Shown: in pieces, positions 8,870-17,408 of the stretch
How positions within the stretch are numbered: the stretch's first letter is position 1
How the letters are laid out: each line of letters begins with the position of its first letter
DNA from: Nostoc linckia FACHB-104
GTDB lineage: Bacteria > Cyanobacteriota > Cyanobacteriia > Cyanobacteriales > Nostocaceae
Direction: 5' to 3'
Assembly (NCBI RefSeq): GCF_014696615.1
Contig: NZ_JACJQJ010000022.1
Location: 59,839 to 123,838, forward strand
Length of the DNA: 64,000 nt
Notes under the pieces: model-generated
What the model was told of the DNA's origin: nothing
Database searches by the model: none
What the model saw: only the letters and a program-made list of their open reading frames with translations
Translations under genes and position numbers: made by a program

Positions 8870-9582
8870 AAAGTGCAGAATATAAACCCCCAAATGATTC
8901 ACATTCAACAACTGCAACTTCCCCAAAAACTAGCAACAAAAGAGTCACTAATTACGCAGAAATCTTAGCGCAATGGATTGTTGATATCATTGCCCTGCCC
9001 GTGACCTTCATTACCCACATCTTCGTCCAGTTTGTTACCCCAGGCTCATCAGGCACAAAAATACTCGGCGCAATGGGGTTCTTCCTTGGCACACTCCTCA
9101 GTTCTGATGGAATTTGGCAGACGCTCTTTCAGGGCATTCCGATGTTTTCCTGGTTTGAAACAACTTGGATTGGTTGGTTTGGCTGGCTAACGCTACCGTT
9201 TAATCTATTTTTCTGGCTTTCACTTGGCATATCGGCTTTAGTTCAAGTAATGGAAGCCCGGAGCTTACGGGGTAAACGCCCAGACCAAGCTAGAGCCGAG
9301 TTTGAGGAATCCAAACAGTACACCCTAAGTAGCAAGCCGAGTGCAAACATTGACCTGACTACCGCACTGTGGCGTGATTATAAGGTTGCAGGCATGAAAG
9401 AACGCCATGCCGGAGGCGCAATCGCACTGTTTTTCTGGATATTCGACTTAACGACAACGTTTTTTGGTCGTAACCCATTCGCCTACACCGACCCTGGCCA
9501 AATTTTGGGATGTTTGGCTTACAACTTCACCACCATGATGGCAGGCGAAATCGGTTACACAATCTGGCGATTAACTAAATAA
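8866..9582 (+). CDS. Multi-pass membrane protein
   Basis: A 238-residue protein with a polar N-terminal 25 residues and about five hydrophobic segments (around residues 35-60, 65-80, 100-130, 180-200 and 212-232). No catalytic motif is visible. It is the last of the ATGA-linked genes before the membrane-anchored ATPase, and a role as the membrane partner of that ATPase in DNA transfer or packaging is plausible but is inference from position. Confidence 0.65.
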   Translation: MKSAEYKPPNDSHSTTATSPKTSNKRVTNYAEILAQWIVDIIALPVTFITHIFVQFVTPGSSGTKILGAMGFFLGTLLSSDGIWQTLFQGIPMFSWFETTWIGWFGWLTLPFNLFFWLSLGISALVQVMEARSLRGKRPDQARAEFEESKQYTLSSKPSANIDLTTALWRDYKVAGMKERHAGGAIALFFWIFDLTTTFFGRNPFAYTDPGQILGCLAYNFTTMMAGEIGYTIWRLTK

Positions 9583-9688
9583 GCTCTGGAGCAAGGGAGC
9601 AGGGGAGCAGGGGGGATTGACAGTAACCTCTCCTCTGCCCCTCTGCACCTCTGCCTCTTATTGAGGGTTTTTACTTGAGGGACAAACT

Positions 9689-11737
9689 ATGGAATTTTCA
9701 CCCGATATTCATCAACCAGTACCGCAACTTGCCACAAAGGAAACTGCCTCATTACGGGCTGACTATCCCTGCATTGAACATTTGGAAGCGGGTAACATCG
9801 CCCCTTGGCTAGTAGAAAGGCTGGATCAATTATTGGTTCGTGCCAAAACTGAAAGAGCAGGTATGAACCTAGCCAAATGCGTTACTTTAGCAACGGCATC
9901 AATTGGGGCTGTTTGTTATGCCACCTCTCCACTAGCCCCCATCGGTGCGTTAGTTGCGGGTCTGGGTTACGCTTGGTCAGTGGTACAAGATATGACCGAT
10001 TCCCACTGCTTTGCTCCTATTCCCTTTGTGCGAGGTAACTTCCTAGAATTTTTGGCGGCAATGGGTGACAGCGAAGCAAGAGCCGAATGGTTCGCAGGCT
10101 CGAATGAAATTGTAGATTTGATGAACCACCTTACACCCACAGAGCGTAATGAATTTGTGATGCTGCGGCAGTACACCAACACTCTCACCGATTTTCTTAC
10201 GGGTGTAGAAGCTGGTAAGCGGTTCTATGCTTACAGGTGGCTACTGGACAACTTCACCACTTACAGAGGCGCGTTTCCCACTGTTGAGCAGTTGTGCAAA
10301 CATCTGGCACAGGTGGCCCCTGACCCCAGAATTGACTTCGCTCAAGTTACTCTCATTCAGCAACAATCCCAACAGCCACAACCAAAGCTACCTTCACCCA
10401 AGTTCGTTGAACTGCCACAACCGCATTTTGTCCAGTTGCCCAGTCCCCCAAAGACTGAACCTGCTGCACAGGCAATAGCACCAGATATTCAAACGGTGTT
10501 AGCACTGCCACTTCACCACCGAGCGATCGCAATTATCGACGCACTAACTAAAAGTGGTTTTGATATTGCCAAGTGCATTCGTGACCAAATCACGGTGATT
10601 GCTGGTAATCAGCGAGGTGGTAAGGGTACGCTGATGGCAATTCTAGCCATCCTCAGTAAAGCACTTGAGCCAAACACCAAGATTCACTATTTCACCGCCG
10701 GCTCGGACATCTATCCGTTCGCCTGCCATCGCCTAGTGTGCAGACTTAGCTATCCCCACATGGAAGGTGCAAAGGCTGATGCTATTGTGGCAAGCGATTT
10801 GTACCAATATCTGAGGGAAATGGACAACGCCAACCAGAATAGTTACACAGATATTATTTTGGTGATTGATGAAGCTGTGGCGTTGTCTGACTACCTCAGC
10901 GATGAACAGAAGCAATGGATTATTCGCTTTCTGTTCACTCGCGCCAGTAAGAAAGGCGCTCAAATTTTCGTGGTGTTGCACGGCAAGAATCTTACTTCTT
11001 GGGTGGGGACGAAGAACACCGCAGGTTTTGGCGATACTTTCAAAAGTGGCGCTACTTTCATTGGCTGTGAGGCGACTAGTAAAAAGCTGTCGCCGCTTAA
11101 GTCAATCTCTCTGGCAACTGGGCGTTACTTCCTGGCAGAAATAGACAGTTTTGATAGAGCGATCGCACAGGGTGAAATTGGTATCATTCCAGATTGGCTC
11201 AAAACAGAAGTTAATCCCCATTCTGGGCAACCTGACCCTGCGCGCACACTGCTTGTTTATTTTCCTGAGTTGAAAAGTGATTCCCCGGCTTTGGCTGATT
11301 CTGTACCAAGCAGCGATCAGCCACCGGATGAATTTTTGAATCAGGCCAGAGCATGGATAAATGACAATTGGGTGATACCAGATGCACCGCCGCCCACTTG
11401 GACGCAAACAAAGAGCGATACCGACCGATACCAGCCGACTGATAAGGCTTTTGAGCTTTTGGAATCATCACTTATCGATACTGGAAACGATACCGGAATC
11501 AGTGATACTCTCCCAAAAAACGACGATTTTAATACTCTTGGCGATGATACCGGAATCGATACCGACCGTCGCTATACTCCAGCCTCACTGACGAGTGAAC
11601 AATTGGTTGGCATCGTCAAGCAGATGGTGGATAAGAAGATGTCGCAGACTCAAATTATTCAATCCCTTTGGGGAGTGGAGAAAAATGCTAAGGGCTGGAA
11701 GCAGGCTTATACAGAATATAAAGAACTGTTTCCATGA
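9689..11737 (+). CDS. Membrane-anchored P-loop ATPase (possible DNA transfer/packaging)
   Basis: A 682-residue protein. A hydrophobic hairpin (about residues 63-100) is followed by a linker rich in Pro and Gln (about 220-270). A RecA-like ATPase follows with Walker A GNQRGGKGT near residue 305 and Walker B DIILVIDEA near 387-395. A C-terminal segment rich in repeated D-T-G motifs (NDTGISDT, DDTGIDTD) precedes a small helical domain. This resembles plasmid or ICE coupling-type or Zot-like ATPases in general layout, though I cannot name the family. It follows the small-protein cluster and ends before a strong terminator. Confidence 0.65.
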   Translation: MEFSPDIHQPVPQLATKETASLRADYPCIEHLEAGNIAPWLVERLDQLLVRAKTERAGMNLAKCVTLATASIGAVCYATSPLAPIGALVAGLGYAWSVVQDMTDSHCFAPIPFVRGNFLEFLAAMGDSEARAEWFAGSNEIVDLMNHLTPTERNEFVMLRQYTNTLTDFLTGVEAGKRFYAYRWLLDNFTTYRGAFPTVEQLCKHLAQVAPDPRIDFAQVTLIQQQSQQPQPKLPSPKFVELPQPHFVQLPSPPKTEPAAQAIAPDIQTVLALPLHHRAIAIIDALTKSGFDIAKCIRDQITVIAGNQRGGKGTLMAILAILSKALEPNTKIHYFTAGSDIYPFACHRLVCRLSYPHMEGAKADAIVASDLYQYLREMDNANQNSYTDIILVIDEAVALSDYLSDEQKQWIIRFLFTRASKKGAQIFVVLHGKNLTSWVGTKNTAGFGDTFKSGATFIGCEATSKKLSPLKSISLATGRYFLAEIDSFDRAIAQGEIGIIPDWLKTEVNPHSGQPDPARTLLVYFPELKSDSPALADSVPSSDQPPDEFLNQARAWINDNWVIPDAPPPTWTQTKSDTDRYQPTDKAFELLESSLIDTGNDTGISDTLPKNDDFNTLGDDTGIDTDRRYTPASLTSEQLVGIVKQMVDKKMSQTQIIQSLWGVEKNAKGWKQAYTEYKELFP

Positions 11738-11764
11738 ATCATGTCCAACGGTCAATAACCAATT

Positions 11765-11793
11765 AGCCTCTAGTTCATTACTGGAGGCTTTTT
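11765..11793 (+). terminator. Rho-independent terminator
   Basis: The stem AGCCTC-t-AGT pairs with ACT-g-GAGGCT and is followed by a run of five T. It lies 28 bases after the stop of the P-loop ATPase gene and closes that operon. Confidence 0.85.
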
Positions 11794-11957
11794 ATTTAAC
11801 GGGCCAATTTGGTATGAAACCGAGATACGGATACCTTTGGCTTTACCTGAAGCCGCGCATAACGTTTGTATAACAAACAGTGCATTTTTTATGTAAAAAT
11901 CCAAACAATGCAATTTACGCAGTATATATTTTAGCTAATCTTATAATTCAACCTAGT

Positions 11958-14900
11958 ATGTCTACAGGTACTCCAGATACAGAAACAGCTAACCGTATTC
12001 TGCTGAAGAAGCAGGGTAAAACTAAGATTTACGCTCTTTGTACAAGTCATCCTTGGTTGTTACCGTTTGATGGCTTAGTTATTCCAGTTGGCTACCAAGG
12101 AGGTATAGGCGGATTTGGTCGAGCTTTTTTGGCTAAAGTAGGTCAAACATACTCCGAGGTGAGTTTTGTGGGTTTCATCCAAAAACAGATGTCAAAAAAT
12201 AAGATGTCTGATGTTAGTCCAGATCAACCACTGCTCATGGCTTTACCTTCGGAGATTAATTTGGCTGTCTCTCAACTTCAGGGAAATAAAGCTGAAAGAT
12301 TTATTATTCTTGCAACTGCGGAATCAGATTCAGAGGCAGGAATCATTATCAATGCTAGCAACGCTGCTAAAGCCGCAGCCGCTGCGATTCGTCTGGCAAC
12401 AAAGCAGAGATTGACACGTTTAGTCATTCCCCTGTTAGGTAGTGGAGTGAATCGCCTTGATAAACAGGAAGTTGCGATCGCTATGCTGCAAGCAATTGAT
12501 CAAGCACTAGCGATTAATCAAAGTAAAAATCATGTAATTGAAGAAGTAACTATAGTAGACAGAGAAAATATCACTGGAATACTGCGTATAGCTGCGCTTC
12601 GGCTAAATGATTTCTTGGCTCAAAGTCCTAAAAATGATTTACCTTCAGGTCAAGACCTTCTCAATATTGAGCAAGAAGTTCATGCATTAGCAGAAGTTCT
12701 CTTAATGCGTAGTTTAGAACCGCCGTTAGCTGTTGGTATTCTTGGTGGATGGGGCAGTGGTAAATCCCATATCATGCACCTAATGCAGCAAAAAATGACT
12801 CAAATCCGCAGCCAACCTGTAAATAAAGAAAAAGTATGGGGTAATTTAGTAAACTGCGATCAAAATTCAGTTGAAGAACAGCTTTCACCTTACGTAGGAC
12901 ACGTCTACCAAATTACATTTGATGCATGGACTTATGCTCGCTCTAACCTCTGGGCAAGTTTAATGGAAACGATACTCTTTGAATTAAATCGCCAACTGAC
13001 TTTAGAAAAACAGTTAGAGAAATTAGGAGTTTCTGCCTACGAAGGAGGTAAAATTTGGGAAGCACTCAATCAAATGAGCGATCTGCAAAGAAGAGAGTTA
13101 TTTTATGATACAAAATTAACTAAGGAACAATTAGAAGCATTAGAAAAATCAGGAACGCATAGTGAAGTAGAAGACTTGCTTTGGGAAAATTTAGAAACTT
13201 CCAGAAAAAGAGAAGCTCAAGCTCTAGAAGATAAAGAGAAGGAACTGCAAGAAGAACAGAAAAAACTAGATGAAAAAATCAGACAGTTACAAAAAGAAGT
13301 TGAAGAAAAAATTGTAAATAAGCCTGAGCAAGAAATCTGGGTTCAACAAATTAAAGATGAATTGCTTGAAAAATACTTGGGCAAAGAATTTAAAGACTTT
13401 AAAGACAAAATTCAAGAAGCAATTCCAAATATTCAACAAGATTCAGAATCATTAGATAATAAATTTGCGGATTTTAAAGCTAATAAAATAGTTACAGTTC
13501 AAAGCCTGATATATTGGATATATAAAAACAGAAAGCTCATAATATTATTTATTATAATTTTAATTTTAAGTTTCGCTATTCTATTTAAAATAGAACAGTT
13601 TAAAGCTGGCATTATACCTCAAATATCTGCAACTTTAGTAACAATTACGCCAGGAATAGTCGTAGCAAAAGAGTTAGTTAAAAAATGGAGAGGATATATT
13701 GAGACAATTTATAAAAAATTTGACGACTATCAAAAAAAAGTAGAGAAGCTAGCAGAAACAGAACGGCTCAAATCAGCTAAAATCCGCGAGGAAGAAGTTA
13801 AAAAAAGGCTAGATACGCCAGAAGTTAAAGCAAGTGAAGAGAAGATAAAATATTTGCAAGCAGATGTAGAGCAACAGCGCCAAATAGTCATCCAAATATC
13901 TCAAGTTTCTCTGCCAGATTTTATCAGTAATCAATTAGAAAATGGTCTGTATGGTAAACGGCTAGGTTTAATGCAGCAAGTCAAAAATGACCTAGCAGCT
14001 ATTACAGAACAACTACTACCGCCTAAGCAAAAAAGTGAGAAATTCAAAGAACATATTGAACGCTTACAAAGGATATTTCCTAGAGGGCCCGCACGAGTTG
14101 TACTTTACATAGATGATTTGGATAGATGTCCACCTAACCGAGTTGTAGAGGTACTAGAAGCAGTTCAACTTTTAGTAAAAACACCATTATTTGTGGTCGT
14201 TTTGGCTATAGATGAACGTTACATTGCACGGGCTTTAGAAAAAGTGTATGCAGGTGTTTTACATCGCAAAGGTAAACCTTCGGGTATCGATTACATTGAA
14301 AAAATTATCCAGATTCCCTATCGAGTCCGACCAATTGCCCGTTCGTCTTTGAAGAATTACTTAGAAGCTCAAATGCAATATGACAAGGAAGAAATTGAAG
14401 ATATAAATAATAATAAAGTTACTCCAGATATCGATGAAAGTCAACCAGAAGAAAATGAAGTTACAAGACAGTCAGTAGCAAGAGGAACTATTAATAATAC
14501 TGCTGATGACGGCAAAGCAGAAAGTGAAGATAAAAACGAATTAATGGCGGATTTACCATTACAGGTAATCAAGTTTACTAAGGAAGAATTTGATACAGTA
14601 CATGAATGTTGCCAACATATTGACCTTTCTCCTAGAACTCTCAAGCGATTAATTAATGTCTATAAGCTTTTCAAAATTGTTTGGTTTCGCTCTAGTAGAC
14701 TCCAGGATATTCAGGAAGATGAAACTATCCGCAAGGTAATTGTTTCATTTTTAGCCCTTTCGGGTAGATACCCGTTTTTGATGCGGAGTGTATTTGAAGA
14801 TTTAGAAATGTATTTTGAGGAGTCAAGAGACTTGGAGCGCAATCTGCTTGAGTTCTTTCCTCAGAAAGCATCTGTAAATAGTGATGGTTATCTCTATCGA

Positions 14901-15077
14901 GAGTGGAAAAGGCTATGTCATGATGTAAAAATGCTGGGGCTGAACGATATAACATTGCAGCAATTAGGTGAAGATACTTTTAATATGGTGCGAGCATTCT
15001 GCTTTGTTGGTGATATTGGTTATGACCCCGATGATTTTATTCTCCATCAAACGTTATCTACTTCTGGCTCAGATTGA
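11958..15077 (+). CDS. KAP-family P-loop NTPase with N-terminal macro-like domain
   Basis: About 1039 residues from the ATG at 11958 (an ATG at 11880 would add 26 residues). The N-terminal 180 residues resemble a macro domain: INASNAAKAAAAAIRLA near 127, then VIPLLGSGVNR, the position of the macro-domain glycine loop. Next comes a KAP NTPase with Walker A ILGGWGSGKSH near 259, a long coiled-coil insertion (about 420-500), two membrane helices (about 524-570) and the KAP Walker B signature YIDDLDRCPPNRVVEV near 716. KAP proteins are membrane-associated STAND-like NTPases common on mobile elements and implicated in phage exclusion. Fusion to a nucleotide-ligand domain suggests a sensor-effector role (inference). 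No partner gene is adjacent. Confidence 0.82.
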   Translation: MSTGTPDTETANRILLKKQGKTKIYALCTSHPWLLPFDGLVIPVGYQGGIGGFGRAFLAKVGQTYSEVSFVGFIQKQMSKNKMSDVSPDQPLLMALPSEINLAVSQLQGNKAERFIILATAESDSEAGIIINASNAAKAAAAAIRLATKQRLTRLVIPLLGSGVNRLDKQEVAIAMLQAIDQALAINQSKNHVIEEVTIVDRENITGILRIAALRLNDFLAQSPKNDLPSGQDLLNIEQEVHALAEVLLMRSLEPPLAVGILGGWGSGKSHIMHLMQQKMTQIRSQPVNKEKVWGNLVNCDQNSVEEQLSPYVGHVYQITFDAWTYARSNLWASLMETILFELNRQLTLEKQLEKLGVSAYEGGKIWEALNQMSDLQRRELFYDTKLTKEQLEALEKSGTHSEVEDLLWENLETSRKREAQALEDKEKELQEEQKKLDEKIRQLQKEVEEKIVNKPEQEIWVQQIKDELLEKYLGKEFKDFKDKIQEAIPNIQQDSESLDNKFADFKANKIVTVQSLIYWIYKNRKLIILFIIILILSFAILFKIEQFKAGIIPQISATLVTITPGIVVAKELVKKWRGYIETIYKKFDDYQKKVEKLAETERLKSAKIREEEVKKRLDTPEVKASEEKIKYLQADVEQQRQIVIQISQVSLPDFISNQLENGLYGKRLGLMQQVKNDLAAITEQLLPPKQKSEKFKEHIERLQRIFPRGPARVVLYIDDLDRCPPNRVVEVLEAVQLLVKTPLFVVVLAIDERYIARALEKVYAGVLHRKGKPSGIDYIEKIIQIPYRVRPIARSSLKNYLEAQMQYDKEEIEDINNNKVTPDIDESQPEENEVTRQSVARGTINNTADDGKAESEDKNELMADLPLQVIKFTKEEFDTVHECCQHIDLSPRTLKRLINVYKLFKIVWFRSSRLQDIQEDETIRKVIVSFLALSGRYPFLMRSVFEDLEMYFEESRDLERNLLEFFPQKASVNSDGYLYREWKRLCHDVKMLGLNDITLQQLGEDTFNMVRAFCFVGDIGYDPDDFILHQTLSTSGSD

Positions 15078-15468
15078 TCGAGAATTTTATTTTTTGCATT
15101 GCTGATGTGCGAGGATGTCCTCCTTGTTTGGCTGGTGGAATCAAGGGAGCCAAGATTTCCCACTCCATATCATTTAAGTCTGTGGGGTAAGACTTTCGTG
15201 CCATCAGCAACATAGTAATGTCGCCAACTTGCTTGTGAACTACTTCTGCAATGGTTTGCCAAGTAGTCCAACAAACCACTTCAGGAACCTGTTGTAGAAG
15301 TACTGATTTTTCAAAAATATGGTTTTCGGTACGGTTTAACACAGATTCAAGATAAAGCTCAATCGCATATATAGGATTTAACCGCCTATGTCCAGTAACT
15401 AATACAGAAGTTTCTTCACCGAGAATCAGCCACCATATTGGCTCTTGATTTCGATAATTTATTAATCT
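15068..15468 (-). pseudogene. IS5/IS1031-like transposase N-terminus fused to an unknown fragment
   Basis: The minus-strand frame from 15204 begins MARKSYPTDLNDMEWEILAP and continues PPAKQGGHPRTSAM, the typical start of IS5-group transposases, then stops. Upstream, the same frame is open to 15468 without a start codon and encodes an unrelated stretch (EPIWWLILGEETSVLVTGHR and on) that I do not recognise. It follows directly after the integrase stop. This looks like IS debris joined to an older gene remnant. Confidence 0.7.
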
Positions 15469-15471
15469 TTC

Positions 15472-16437
15472 TCACTCTGCATTATTCAACATACCCGTTA
15501 ACAATTCCGACATCTCCCACAAATCTTTATTCCGGTTATCGTCATAAATCATCAACGTTCTTGGGTCAGCATGGCGGCTCAATTTCTGCACCTTCCTGAT
15601 ATTCCCATCCGTCGCATCAAGTGCCGCCGTAATCGCCGAATGCCTCACCCTGTGCGGTGACATCGGTTTCTTCACACCTGCAAACTTAAAAGCCGTCTTC
15701 ACTATTTTATAGATAGCATCCGTCGTCAATCTATGCCCTAAATTATGAAAATCTAACGCCGTAAAAATTGGTAAATTAACATTCAAATCCCCCCTAGCAA
15801 TTAACCAATCTGCTATCGCCGCCGCCACATCTTTTGACATATCCAAATACTCTTCATTCGTTCCCTTGCCCTTACCCAAAATCCTCAACTTGCGTCCATA
15901 AAAATCAAAGTCGCCCACATTTAATTGAGATATTTCCTGCCGACGCAAAGCTAAACCCCACAGCACCAAAAAAATTGCATAATTGCGTTTACCAATCAAA
16001 GTCTCCCTATCAAATTGCTGAATCACAATTGCTATCGCTTTGCTATCAACACCCCGCGTATCCTGGTACGCCTTCACCTTCTCGCCAGACACATCTTCCA
16101 TCGAATAATTGCACACTCCCAACTTCCGCCCCATCTTCGCCAACGACTTAATCGCCGCCAACCGCCGATTAATTGTCGCCTCCCGCAACCCCAACGAGAT
16201 CAATTTCGCCTTGTACTTCAGTACCACCATCACCGCTTGCTCTCGCTGCAAGTGCAAAAACTCCAGCACACTATCCCCAGTTGGCGGTAAGCCCGTCATC
16301 TTAATAAAAAAATCCTTCAAATCTTTCTCATAAGCCCGCCGAGTATTAGGGTTGCGTTTATCTGCCAACAACTGCGCCAATACATCGGGGTCGCCCTGAA
16401 GCTCTGCGTCAAAATACCTAGTTATTGGCGCATCCAA
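15472..16437 (-). CDS. Tyrosine recombinase/integrase (copy 1)
   Basis: A 321-residue integrase with a SAM-like core-binding N-terminal domain (NTRRAYEKDLKDFF) and a catalytic domain carrying the Arg in ALRRQEIS, the Lys in ILGKGKG, HRVRHS, the His in SRHAD and the nucleophile Tyr in LMIYDDNR. It is clearly paralogous to the integrase at 20915-21907 and faces away from it; together they bracket 16.4-20.9 kb. Likely role: integration, excision or multimer resolution of the element. All catalytic residues appear intact. Confidence 0.9.
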   Translation of the reverse strand: MDAPITRYFDAELQGDPDVLAQLLADKRNPNTRRAYEKDLKDFFIKMTGLPPTGDSVLEFLHLQREQAVMVVLKYKAKLISLGLREATINRRLAAIKSLAKMGRKLGVCNYSMEDVSGEKVKAYQDTRGVDSKAIAIVIQQFDRETLIGKRNYAIFLVLWGLALRRQEISQLNVGDFDFYGRKLRILGKGKGTNEEYLDMSKDVAAAIADWLIARGDLNVNLPIFTALDFHNLGHRLTTDAIYKIVKTAFKFAGVKKPMSPHRVRHSAITAALDATDGNIRKVQKLSRHADPRTLMIYDDNRNKDLWEMSELLTGMLNNAE

Positions 16438-16472
16438 ACACGCCTCTAACTCTAACTTAACAATCTCCCCCC

Positions 16473-16912
16473 AAACCGGCTCCTTCTTTCTTTTTGCTCA
16501 AATAATTTACCGACGTTCCAACCTATCAGGATGCTTCAAACGCTCTCCAGAATTTTTAGAACCAAGCTTACTCAAGGTTGTTTTGGAATATATTAGAGCG
16601 CATCTATCCCAAGAAATAAATCTGAACCAAATTGCTGCCACAATCGGATTTAGTCCCTATCATTTTGCACGTGCATTTAAAGTCACAACTGGATTGTCTC
16701 CTTATCAGTATGTTCTCCGGTGTCGATTGGAATTTGCCCAACAACTGTTACACAATACCCAGCTATCTTTGGCATATGTAGCAGCCGAAGCAGGATTTGG
16801 CAATCAGAGTCACATGATATCTGTGTTTCGACGCATACTACATATCACTCCTAAGCGTTATCAGCAAGAGATAACTGGTGTTCTAGCTGAAGACTTGGCA
16901 AGTCAAATTTAA
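16473..16912 (+). pseudogene. Truncated AraC-family regulator
   Basis: The frame encodes the AraC/XylS C-terminal double helix-turn-helix (INLNQIAATIGFSPYHFARA, then LAYVAAEAGFGNQSHMISVF and RRILHITPKRYQQE). It has no ligand-binding domain; the frame is open upstream to about 16473 but there is no convincing start (TTG at 16583 is weak). A full member would be about 300 residues, so this is a 5'-truncated remnant next to the integrase. Confidence 0.75.
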
Positions 16913-17408
16913 CCTAATTATCAGGATTTATTGCTAAAATTCCCGAACCAAATACTCGATACAGTTTTACCTATTTCAGATGAACATACCCAATATTACA
17001 GTGACAAGCACTTATGATTTTTTACCACAAATTATTACTCATATTTTTTAGGATATTTTCACAACCATATTAGTAGTTATCTTTAAAAAGCCTGCAATTG
17101 CTAACAAGATTAGTAATTTAGTGGTTATTAGCCTTCAACTAATAAATCTTTTAAAATCTGGTATTACCAATATTTCCTATGATCTCAGGGCTGGTTTAAT
17201 ATAACTTAATAGTATTCTTTGTAAAATTTTGATATTTTCATTTTTAGACAACTTAATTGAACAATTAACTCTAGCAATCCTAAATTAATTGTGAAAGAAT
17301 ATTATTTCAATTGAACTAGAGAGCCGCAAAAAACGTCTAGAGATTAGACAGATACACTGACACAAACGATTTAGGATTACTTCATTTGCATACTTACAGA
17401 AATTTGTT
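16913..17408. other. AT-rich intergenic region
   Basis: About 500 AT-rich bases between the AraC remnant and the patatin gene. They probably contain the promoter of the patatin gene. I see no gene, strong terminator or repeat here. Confidence 0.4.

Noticed and set aside
9590..9660. GGGAGCAGGGGAGCAGGGG tract as a regulatory or quadruplex site
   Set aside because: This low-complexity tract recurs between genes in cyanobacteria and has no specific sign of function here.
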